Shown: piece after piece, positions 28,011 through 35,555 of the stretch
Numbering within the stretch: position 1 is the stretch's first letter
Layout of the letters: every line of letters starts with the position of its first letter
Assembly (NCBI GenBank): GCA_021847345.1
Contig: JAJZTW010000018.1
Coordinates: forward strand, 1-60,991
Reading direction: 5' to 3'
Origin: Pseudomonadota bacterium
GTDB lineage: Bacteria; Pseudomonadota; Gammaproteobacteria; Burkholderiales; Burkholderiaceae_C
Length of the DNA: 60,991 nt
Position numbers and translations under genes: made by a program
The notes under the pieces: generated by a model
What the model was told of the DNA's origin: nothing
Databases searched by the model: none
Seen by the model: the letters and a program-made list of their open reading frames with translations, nothing else

Positions 28011-28257
28011 CTCTCAAGCCATCGCCGGGCCGCCCCAAGATGGCTTGACCCCCACGGGGGGCGGGCTGGGCCCCAGGCCCGGCCCTGGGGGCACTCTCAA
28101 GCCATCGCCGGGCCGCCCCAAGATGGCTTGACCCCCTCGGGGAGCGGGCTGGGCGCAGCCCGGCCCTGGGGGCGCTCTCAAGCCATCGCCGGGCCGCCCC
28201 AAGATGGCTTGACCCCCACGGGGGGCGGGCTGGGCCCCAGGCCCGGCCCTGGGGGCG
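28011..28257. repeat. Tandem array of three palindromic repeat units
   Basis: Three head-to-tail units occupy 28011-28093, 28094-28174 and 28175-28257 (83, 81 and 83 bases). Units 1 and 3 differ only at the last base; unit 2 differs in two small hairpins. Each unit has a perfect 9-bp stem CAAGCCATC/GATGGCTTG around GCCGGGCCGCCCCAA, then a C5/G5 hairpin, then a GGGCTGGG/GCCC-type hairpin. The array fills the gap between the UDG stop, only one base from unit 3, and pyrF. A related copy is at 71-152. No target-site duplication or transposase is seen, so it behaves like a REP-type element. Confidence 0.9.
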
Positions 28258-28258
28258 C

Positions 28259-29143
28259 TCACAGCATGTCGAGCAGGTCCTGCGCGCGGCACAGGTCGGC
28301 CCACGCCTTGGCCTTGTCCTGCGGCGTGCGCAGCAGGTAGGCCGGGTGGTAGCTCACCACCACCGGGGTGCCCTGCCAGTCCCATGCCCGCTGGCGCAGG
28401 CGTCCGATGGGCTCGCTGCTGCCGGTCAGCGCCTGCGCCGCGAAGCGCCCCAGCGCCAGCAGCAGGCGCGGCCGCACGAGTTCGATCTGGCGCCGCAGGA
28501 TGGGCAGGCATTGGGCGATCTCGTCGGGCTCGGGATTGCGGTTGCCCGGCGGCCGGCACTTGATCACGTTGGCGATGTAGACGGTGCTGCGCGGGTCGTC
28601 ACCGCGGCGCTGCAGGCCGCAGGCACGCAGCATGTTGTCCAGCAGCTTGCCGGCGGCGCCGACGAAGGGCTCGCCCAGGCGGTCCTCCTCGGCCCCTGGG
28701 GCCTCGCCGACCACCATCACGCGCGCCTGCGCATGCCCGACGCCGAACACCGCCTGGTGACGCATGCCGCCGAGCTTGCAGGCACGACATGCCTCGGTGA
28801 AGGCCTGCAACGGCTCCCAGGCCAGCGCGCGCACATGCTCCAGACGCTGCGCGGCCACCGCGGGCTGCTCCGCACGAGGCGCAGCGGCGGCAGCGGCTTG
28901 GTCCGCAGGCGCTGGCACGCCGGCTGCCGGGCGCACCACCGGCTCGGCGCGGGCCGCTGGCGCATCGGCGCGCGCCACGGCGGCCGGCTGCCGGCGCCCG
29001 GCAGCCGGCGCGGCGGGGCCGACATGGGGCATCAAAGCGGCAAGCTCGGTCTCGTCGAGCGCGTCGCGCGGCACCCACGCCTGCTGCACGCCGAGTGCGT
29101 TCAGCGCGGCCAGGCGGCGCGGATCGAGCAGGGGATGGGGCAT
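28259..29143 (-). CDS. Uracil-DNA glycosylase, family 4 (iron-sulfur)
   Basis: It removes uracil from DNA. The 294-residue protein has a low-complexity Ala/Pro/Arg-rich segment (about 42-95) before the catalytic domain. That domain has the iron-sulfur Cys pair in ACRACKLGG, the active-site motif [19 protein letters not shown], a third Cys in [12 protein letters not shown], and SYHPAYLLR near the end. The stop abuts the repeat array. It is downstream of rimI in a tsaB-rimI-UDG unit. Confidence 0.92.
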   Translation of the reverse strand: MPHPLLDPRRLAALNALGVQQAWVPRDALDETELAALMPHVGPAAPAAGRRQPAAVARADAPAARAEPVVRPAAGVPAPADQAAAAAAPRAEQPAVAAQRLEHVRALAWEPLQAFTEACRACKLGGMRHQAVFGVGHAQARVMVVGEAPGAEEDRLGEPFVGAAGKLLDNMLRACGLQRRGDDPRSTVYIANVIKCRPPGNRNPEPDEIAQCLPILRRQIELVRPRLLLALGRFAAQALTGSSEPIGRLRQRAWDWQGTPVVVSYHPAYLLRTPQDKAKAWADLCRAQDLLDML

Positions 29144-29168
29144 GATCGTCAGGCCGCGCGCAGGCTCT

Positions 29169-29666
29169 TCAGTCCATGCCGCGGCTACGGCGCAGCGTCT
29201 CGACCGGCGACGACATGACGATGGCGTCCTCGCGCCCCGCGCGTCCGTCGACCATCGCCGGGTAGTACGCGCGGCGCCGCGCCACCGCGTGCAGGCCGTA
29301 GCGTTCGTACAGGCGCAGCGCGCGCTGGTTGCTCGGCCGCACTTCCAGCCACAGCAGCGCGGCCCCGTGCAGCGTGGCGCTGAGCAGCACCCCGTCGAGC
29401 AGCTGCAGCCCCAGCCCGCGCCGCTGCAGGCGCGGCTCGACGCTGATGTTCAGCAGGTGCATTTCCTCGACGCCGGCCATCGCGACGAAATAGCCCTGCA
29501 CCGCGTCCTGCTCGTCGCACAGCACCTGGGCGACGTAGCCGGCCGCCAGCGAGTCGACGAAGTTGCCCCGGCTCCACGCGAACTCGTAGGCACGGCGCTC
29601 GATGTCCATGACGGCGTCGAGATCACTGACACGCATCTCGCGCAGCCCGGCGTTCACGACCTGCAT
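29169..29666 (-). CDS. rimI: Ribosomal protein S18 alanine N-acetyltransferase
   Basis: This GNAT acetyltransferase of 165 residues has the expected fold: the acetyl-CoA loop PRLQRRGLGLQLLDG and LEVRPSNQRALRLYERYGL. RimI acetylates the N-terminal Ala of S18. It begins at the tsaB stop (TGATG, or a GTG one codon earlier), and the tsaB-rimI pairing is common in proteobacteria and supports the name. Confidence 0.9.
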   Translation of the reverse strand: MQVVNAGLREMRVSDLDAVMDIERRAYEFAWSRGNFVDSLAAGYVAQVLCDEQDAVQGYFVAMAGVEEMHLLNISVEPRLQRRGLGLQLLDGVLLSATLHGAALLWLEVRPSNQRALRLYERYGLHAVARRRAYYPAMVDGRAGREDAIVMSSPVETLRRSRGMD

Positions 29667-30445
29667 CACCCGTGCCCTCCGGCAGCGGGCGCGTGGGCCC
29701 GCTCGGCCCGCTCGGCACTGGTCAGCGCGACCTTGTCGCGCACGTACAGCGGGCGCGCCAGCGCCGCCGCAACGCTCTCGCCGCGGGCATGCGCGGCGCG
29801 GGCCAGGCGCGCCACGGCACCCGCGCCTGGCGCGACGACACGCGCGGCGCGCAGCGCCGCCTCCCAGCCGGGCCCCAGCGCCTCGCGCAACGCCGGGGCA
29901 TGCTCGGCCCAGGCATTGCCGCACAAACAAAGATCGGACACCGGCTCCGCGCCGAACTGCGCCAGCCAGCCCGCGGCAGCTTCGCGCGGCGACTGCACGC
30001 GGGCCGGCTCGGCCAGCTTCCAGCTCGCCGCCTGCGCGCCCTGCGCGTCGACCACGGCCCAGTACAGCTCACCCATGCGCGCGTCGTTGGCGACCAGGAC
30101 GCGCGGCGCGTGCGCCGCAGGCTCGGCTGCCACTGCCACCGCCAGCAGCGTGGGCACCGCCACCACCGGGCGCTCCAGCCCGCGGCCCAGGCCCTGCGCC
30201 GCGGCGCAGGCCGCGCGCAGGCCGGTGAAGGCCCCGGGACCGGCGCCGAAGCCGATCAGCCCGACGTCGCGCAGCTCCAACCCGGCATCGCTCAGCAGCT
30301 CGGCCACCAGCGGCAGCAGTCGCTGCGAGGCGCGCGCGCCTCCCGGCTCGGTTCGCTCGAAGACCCGCGCGTCGCCCAGGTCCAGGGCGACCGAGAGCCA
30401 CTCGGTGCTGGAATCGAACGCGAGAACAACAGCGGAGTCAGACAC
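29666..30445 (-). CDS. tsaB: tRNA threonylcarbamoyladenosine biosynthesis protein TsaB
   Basis: TsaB partners TsaD and TsaE in transferring the threonylcarbamoyl group to A37 of tRNA. The 259-residue product has the ASKHA-fold start VVLAFDSSTEWLSVAL, the GFGAGPGAFTGLRAACAAAQGL helix and a C-terminal PLYVRDKVA. The GTG start at 30445 gives the usual N-terminus; an ATG at 30514 adds 23 residues unlike the family. The Sua5 enzyme of the same pathway is at 18-19 kb. Confidence 0.9.
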   Translation of the reverse strand: MSDSAVVLAFDSSTEWLSVALDLGDARVFERTEPGGARASQRLLPLVAELLSDAGLELRDVGLIGFGAGPGAFTGLRAACAAAQGLGRGLERPVVAVPTLLAVAVAAEPAAHAPRVLVANDARMGELYWAVVDAQGAQAASWKLAEPARVQSPREAAAGWLAQFGAEPVSDLCLCGNAWAEHAPALREALGPGWEAALRAARVVAPGAGAVARLARAAHARGESVAAALARPLYVRDKVALTSAERAERAHAPAAGGHG

Positions 30446-30656
30446 GGAAAACGTCGGTGGAAGGCGTTGCGCAACGGGGCGTGGACCAGCGGAAACAGGC
30501 GCCAGCGGCGGCACCCGGACGTGGCGCGGGCGCCGCCGGCGCGAAAGCGCTGCGCGACCCCGACCACACCCGCCTTGCGCAGTTTAGCCGTGGCGTCCGC
30601 GTGGCGCCGCATGGCGCATTAGCATGGCCGGACCCTTTTCGAGACGCTCACCGACC

Positions 30657-32126
30657 ATGCTCCTGCCCGCCGCCGACGCCCCCGACCTCACGCGCCGGAA
30701 GGCGCTTCGCATCGGCGCCGGCGCGCTGGGAGGGCTCGCACTGGGCGGGCTCGCCTGCGCCCCGGCGCAGGCCCTGCCAGCGGCGCTGGCGCTGCCGCGT
30801 CGGGTGCGCCTGGCGCTGCACGAGGCAGGCATCGAGCCGGCCAACTGCAGCCTGGTCGTGCGCGACCTGCGGCTGGGCACGCCCCTGGTCGACTGGCTGC
30901 CCGATCGGCCGCGCAGCCCGGCTTCGGTGCTCAAGCTGGTGACCATGTACACGGCGCTGAACCTGCTCGGTCCCACGTACTGCTGGCGCACTCCGGTGCT
31001 GGCCGTCGGGCCGCTCGACGCCGGGGTGCTCGCCGGCGACCTGGCCTTCATCGGCAGCGGCGACCCGCACCTGATGGCGCAGGACCTGTGGCAACTCGCA
31101 CTGCGCCTGCGCGGACTGGGCCTGCGGCGAATCGCCGGCAACGTGCTGATCGACCGCAGCGCGTTCGCGCTGCCGCCGCACGACCCGGGCGCCTTCGACG
31201 GCGATGCGCTGGCGCCCTACAACGTCGGCCCCGATGCCTTCCTGGTGAATTTCGGCAGCCTGCAGTGGCACCTGCAACCGCAGGGCGACAAGGTCGGCGT
31301 ATGGGTGGAGCCCCCGGTCGAAGGCCTGGCACCCACTCCGCCGCGCCTGGCCGCCGGGCCCTGCGGGGACTGGCACCAGCGCCTGCAACCCGACTTCAGC
31401 CAGCCGCTGGCGCCGCGCTTCGACGGCAGCTTCGCCGCCGAATGCGGCGAACGCAGCTGGAACATCGCCGCGCTGATGCCCGCGGATGCCTTCGTGCAGG
31501 CGGTGCTCGCAGCGGTGTTCGCCCAGGTCGGCATCGAATGGAGCGGTCGCGTCGTCTCCGGGCGGGTGCCGCCCCAGGCGCAATTGCTGACCACCTGGGA
31601 CAGCCAGCCGCTGGCCGTGCTGATGCGCGACATCGACAAGTACAGCAACAACGTGATGACCCAGCAGGTGTTCCTGACCCTGGCGCTGCAGGCCGGGCAG
31701 GCACCGGCCGACTTCGCGCGCGCTGCCGCGGTCACCCGCCAATGGCTGGACACGCATGGCCTGCCGATGCCCGACCTGGTGCTCGACAACGGCTGCGGGC
31801 TGTCGCGGCGTGCACGCCTGAGCGCCGGCGACATCGAACGCCTGCTGCGCACTGCCTGGCGGGGCCCGCTGATGCCCGAGTTCATCGCGTCGCTGCCGCT
31901 GGCGGGCGAGGACGGCACGCTGCGCGAGCGCCTGCGGGTCGACGGCCTGCGCGGCATGCTGCACGCGAAGACCGGCACCCTCGATGGAGTGTTCGCGCTG
32001 GCGGGCTACCTGCAGGCCGGCGACGGCAGGCGGCGCACCCTGGCAGCGCTGATCAACGACCCTCGCGCCGACCGCGCCTGGCCGGTCATGCAGGCGCTGC
32101 TCGAGCACGCGGCCGGACTTTCCTGA
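30657..32126 (+). CDS. dacB: D-alanyl-D-alanine carboxypeptidase/endopeptidase (PBP4, S13 family)
   Basis: This periplasmic enzyme trims or cleaves peptidoglycan cross-links. In the 489-residue product an export signal with T-R-R-K-A-L (a possible Tat motif) is followed by the S13 domain. The nucleophile is Ser90 in SVLK, then KYSNNVM, and HAKTGTL near the C-terminus. The inserted domain between the first and second motifs is of normal S13 size. ATG 30624 would add 11 residues. The gene begins a rightward unit with an MscS channel and a two-component pair. Confidence 0.93.
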   Translation: MLLPAADAPDLTRRKALRIGAGALGGLALGGLACAPAQALPAALALPRRVRLALHEAGIEPANCSLVVRDLRLGTPLVDWLPDRPRSPASVLKLVTMYTALNLLGPTYCWRTPVLAVGPLDAGVLAGDLAFIGSGDPHLMAQDLWQLALRLRGLGLRRIAGNVLIDRSAFALPPHDPGAFDGDALAPYNVGPDAFLVNFGSLQWHLQPQGDKVGVWVEPPVEGLAPTPPRLAAGPCGDWHQRLQPDFSQPLAPRFDGSFAAECGERSWNIAALMPADAFVQAVLAAVFAQVGIEWSGRVVSGRVPPQAQLLTTWDSQPLAVLMRDIDKYSNNVMTQQVFLTLALQAGQAPADFARAAAVTRQWLDTHGLPMPDLVLDNGCGLSRRARLSAGDIERLLRTAWRGPLMPEFIASLPLAGEDGTLRERLRVDGLRGMLHAKTGTLDGVFALAGYLQAGDGRRRTLAALINDPRADRAWPVMQALLEHAAGLS

Positions 32127-32159
32127 ACCCTGCGCGCGGCACCCCCCGCAGCGCCCGAC

Positions 32160-33242
32160 ATGCCACAGGACATCACCTGGATCGACTGGCTGCTGGCGGC
32201 AGCCGGCGTGTTCGTCGCGCCGCTGGCCCTGCGCGCGTTCAAGCCCTGGCTGCTGCAGCACCTGCGCGCCTGGCAGCGCGCGCAGGGCTTCGGCTCGGCG
32301 ATGCTGCGGCGGCGCCAGCAAGCCGTGCTCGACACCGTCGCCGCCACCCGGGTGAGCCTGCTCGCCATCCTGGCGGTCGCGCTGGCGCTGCGCGGGCTGC
32401 AACCGCCGCCGCCTTGGGGCAGGCTGTGCGACGGCGCGGCCACGGTGGCGCTGTTCGTGCAGATCGGCCTGTGGAGCGCGGCCTTCCTCGACCGCTGGAT
32501 CAATGCGTCGCGCGACCGCGCGTTGCGCGCCGATCCGGAAGCGGCCACCGGCCTGGCCGCCGCGAGTTTCCTGCTGCGCCTGCTGAGCTGGTCGCTGCTG
32601 TCGCTGATGCTGCTGGACAACCTGGGGGTCAACGTCACCGCCGTGCTGGCCGGGCTGGGCGTCGGCGGCGTGGCGGTCGGACTGGCGCTGCAGAGCATCC
32701 TGAAGGATCTGTTCGCCAGCCTGTCGATCGTGCTGGACAAGCCTTTCCAGATCGGGCATTTCATCGTCGTCGACGGACTGCCCGGAACGGTGGAGAACAT
32801 CGGGCTCAAGACCACGCGCCTGCGCGCGCTGGACGGCGAGCAGTACGTGTTCTCGAATGCCGACCTGACCATGGCGCGGGTGCGCAATTTCCGCACCATG
32901 GAACAGCGGCGCATCGAGCAGCGCTTCGTGCTGCGCCTGGACACCGACCCGCGAGCGCTGGAGCAGCTTCCCGACTGGCTGCGCGAAATCGTGCAGGCGC
33001 TGCCCGACGTGCGCTTCGACCGCGCGCACCTCAAGGACATCGAGCCCGACGGGCTGCGCTTCGAGATGGTGTACTGGATCGAGCAGGCCGACTACCTCGT
33101 CTACATGAACACCCGTCACGCGATCAACCTGGCGTTGCTGCGAGGCTTGCGCGCTCGCGGCATCGAGCTCGCGCAACCGGTGCGCCACGTCATGCTGCAT
33201 CGCAGCAACGACATGCAGCCGAACGCAGCGGCCTCCTCCTAG
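32160..33242 (+). CDS. Mechanosensitive ion channel, MscS family
   Basis: This 360-residue inner-membrane channel has four predicted helices. The last is the pore helix, in the Gly/Ala-rich stretch VTAVLAGLGVGGVAVGLALQSILKDLFAS, followed by the beta domain with KPFQIGHFIVVDGLPGTVENIGLKTTRLR. It opens under membrane tension to relieve osmotic pressure. It lies 33 bases after dacB and 50 before the regulator gene, probably in one unit. Confidence 0.93.
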   Translation: MPQDITWIDWLLAAAGVFVAPLALRAFKPWLLQHLRAWQRAQGFGSAMLRRRQQAVLDTVAATRVSLLAILAVALALRGLQPPPPWGRLCDGAATVALFVQIGLWSAAFLDRWINASRDRALRADPEAATGLAAASFLLRLLSWSLLSLMLLDNLGVNVTAVLAGLGVGGVAVGLALQSILKDLFASLSIVLDKPFQIGHFIVVDGLPGTVENIGLKTTRLRALDGEQYVFSNADLTMARVRNFRTMEQRRIEQRFVLRLDTDPRALEQLPDWLREIVQALPDVRFDRAHLKDIEPDGLRFEMVYWIEQADYLVYMNTRHAINLALLRGLRARGIELAQPVRHVMLHRSNDMQPNAAASS

Positions 33243-33292
33243 AATCGGCTGCACAAGCCGCGCACCGCGGCAACCGAGAGGAGGAGACCGCC

Positions 33293-34030
33293 ATGCGCAT
33301 CCTGATCGCCGAGGACGACCAGGTCCTGGCCGACGGCCTGACCCGTTCGCTGCGCGCGAGCCATTACGCAGTCGACCAGGTGGGCGACGGCATCAGCGCC
33401 GACAACGCCCTGCACGGCTGCAGCTTCGACCTGCTGATCCTCGACCTGGGCCTGCCGCGCCTGTCGGGCTTCGACGTGCTCAAGCGCCTGCGCAGCCGCG
33501 GCGACACGCTGCCGGTGCTGATCCTCACCGCCGCCGACAACCTCGACGACAAGGTGCGCGGCCTGGACCTCGGCGCCGACGACTACATGGCCAAGCCCTT
33601 CGAACTGGCCGAACTCGAGGCCCGCGTGCGCGCGCTGACACGCCGCGGCATGGGAGCGACCAGCTCGGTGATCCGCCACGGCCCGCTCAGCGTGGACCTG
33701 TCGGGGCGCGTGGTCATGCTCGACGAGCGCGTGGTCGACCTGTCGGCGCGCGAACTGGCCTTGCTGGAAGTGCTGCTGCAACGCGCCGGACGCCTGGTCA
33801 GCAAGGACCAGCTGGTCGATCACCTTTGCGTGTGGGGCGAGGAAGTCAGCACCAACGCCATCGAGGTCTACATTCACCGCCTGCGCAAGAAGATCGAATG
33901 CGGGCCGATTCGCATCGCCACCGTGCGCGGCCTCGGGTACTGCCTGGAGCGAATCGCCGGCACGCCGGCGGCGGCCCCGGCGGCCGGCGCCGACGCGTCG
34001 CCCGGCGCCGGCGCGGCGCAGGCGGCCTGA
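33293..34030 (+). CDS. Response regulator, OmpR family (TctD/QseB-like)
   Basis: The 245-residue regulator has a receiver domain (Asp8-Asp9, phospho-acceptor Asp51 in LILDLGLPRLSG, Lys in YMAKPF) and a winged helix ending TVRGLGYCLERI. A final Ala/Pro/Gly-rich tail of about 25 residues is unusual for the family. A strong GAGGAGGAG run precedes the start. The kinase gene starts three bases after its stop. Confidence 0.93.
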   Translation: MRILIAEDDQVLADGLTRSLRASHYAVDQVGDGISADNALHGCSFDLLILDLGLPRLSGFDVLKRLRSRGDTLPVLILTAADNLDDKVRGLDLGADDYMAKPFELAELEARVRALTRRGMGATSSVIRHGPLSVDLSGRVVMLDERVVDLSARELALLEVLLQRAGRLVSKDQLVDHLCVWGEEVSTNAIEVYIHRLRKKIECGPIRIATVRGLGYCLERIAGTPAAAPAAGADASPGAGAAQAA

Positions 34031-34033
34031 GCC

Positions 34034-35521
34034 ATGTCGGCCGGCGCAAGCACGGCGCTCGCGACACAGGAGCAAGCCGCAGGCGAAAAGGCGGCGCCGG
34101 GCAAGCGTCAACGCTCGCTGTTCGGCGAGATCCTGGACTGGATGCTGGTGCCGCTGCTGCTGGTGTGGCCGGTGGCCATCGGCATCACCTTCCTGGTCGC
34201 GCAGGCGATCGCCACGCAGCCTTTCGATCAGGGTCTGCAAAGGCGCCTCGGGGTGATCGCGCAGTGGGTCGCCAGCTCGGGCGTGTCGTTGCCGGGGGCC
34301 CACGCGGCCGGCGCCGCGCCGGGCTCGTCGCCGGACCTGCTGATGCAGCTGCGCGCCGCCGACGGCCGCGTGCTGGCGGGCAACGCGCAACTGCCGGCGC
34401 CGCCCGACAACGCCTGGCCTCGCGACGGCGCCGCGCACCTGCGCGACGCCAGCATCGGTGAGCGCAGCATGCGCATCGCGTGGCGCTGGGTGCAGCCGCC
34501 GCGAGGCCCCGAGGTGCTGGTGCAAGTGGCCGAGGGCCTGCGGCAGCGCTCGGAGCTGGCGCGCAACATCGTGCGCGGGGTGATCCTTCCGCAGTTCGTC
34601 ATCGTGCCCATCTCGATCCTGCTCGTGTGGTTCGGGCTGGGCCAGGGCATCATCCCGCTCGACGAGTTGCAGGCACGCATCCGCCGACGCCGGCCGGACG
34701 ATCTCAGCCCCATCGACCAGCGCGAGGCTCCCGAGGAAATCGCGCCTTTGGTGGATTCGATCAACGGCCTGCTCGGTCGCCTGGAGCAGTCCATCCACAC
34801 CCGCAAGCGCTTCATCGCCGACGCCGCGCACCAGCTCAAGACACCGCTGGCCGGGCTGCGCATGCAGGCCGAGCTGGCGCAGCGCCAGACCGACCCGGAG
34901 GAACTGCGTACCAGCCTGCGCCAGATCGAGATCTCGGTGGTCCGCACCACGCGCCTGGTCAACCAGCTGCTGGCGCTGGCGCGAGCCGAGAACCACGGCG
35001 CGCTGGCGCAGCGCGGCGCCGTGCTGCTCGACCTGAGCCGGCCGGTGCGCGAGGCGGTGCAGGAGCTTGCGCCGCTGGCGCTGGCCAGGTCCCAGGAACT
35101 CGAGTTCGACGCGCCCGAGCAGGCGCTGTGGGTGCGCGGCAACGCGGTGATGCTGCAGGAACTGGCCAAGAACCTGCTCGACAACGCGATCGCCTACACG
35201 CCTGCGCACGGGCGCATCGTCGTGCGCCTGCGCCAGCTCGACGAACATGTGCTGCTGGCCGTCGAGGACACCGGGCTGGGCATCGCGCCCCAGGAGCGGG
35301 AAATGGTGTTCCGGCCCTTCTACCGCGTGCTCGGCACGGGGCAGGACGGCAGCGGCCTGGGCCTGTGCATCGTGCAGGAAATCGCTCGCCAGCACGGCGC
35401 GGCGCTGAGCCTGGACGACAACCCGCATTGCACCGATCCGGCGCACCCCGGGCTGGTGGTGTGCCTGCAGATCCCCGGTGCGCCGTCGCCCGACGGCGCA
35501 CCCGCAGCCAGCGCGCCTTGA
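34034..35521 (+). CDS. Sensor histidine kinase (TctE-like)
   Basis: This 495-residue membrane kinase has helix 1 (about 37-60), a periplasmic region of the two-component-sensor N-terminal type (about 60-180), helix 2 (about 185-208), and a linker. The phospho-acceptor is His266 in ADAAHQLKTPLAGLR, and the ATP-binding boxes are NLLDNAIAYT, VEDTGLGI and GSGLGLCIV. TctE proteins often respond to carboxylates, but here the neighbours dacB and mscS hint at an envelope signal. That is inference. Confidence 0.92.
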   Translation: MSAGASTALATQEQAAGEKAAPGKRQRSLFGEILDWMLVPLLLVWPVAIGITFLVAQAIATQPFDQGLQRRLGVIAQWVASSGVSLPGAHAAGAAPGSSPDLLMQLRAADGRVLAGNAQLPAPPDNAWPRDGAAHLRDASIGERSMRIAWRWVQPPRGPEVLVQVAEGLRQRSELARNIVRGVILPQFVIVPISILLVWFGLGQGIIPLDELQARIRRRRPDDLSPIDQREAPEEIAPLVDSINGLLGRLEQSIHTRKRFIADAAHQLKTPLAGLRMQAELAQRQTDPEELRTSLRQIEISVVRTTRLVNQLLALARAENHGALAQRGAVLLDLSRPVREAVQELAPLALARSQELEFDAPEQALWVRGNAVMLQELAKNLLDNAIAYTPAHGRIVVRLRQLDEHVLLAVEDTGLGIAPQEREMVFRPFYRVLGTGQDGSGLGLCIVQEIARQHGAALSLDDNPHCTDPAHPGLVVCLQIPGAPSPDGAPAASAP

Positions 35522-35555
35522 GGTCGGCGCCGGCCGCGGCGATGCGCCGCGCCGG

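Noticed and set aside
28011..28257. Possible CRISPR array
   Set aside because: The units are contiguous with no unique spacers, are much longer than CRISPR repeats, and no cas genes are present.
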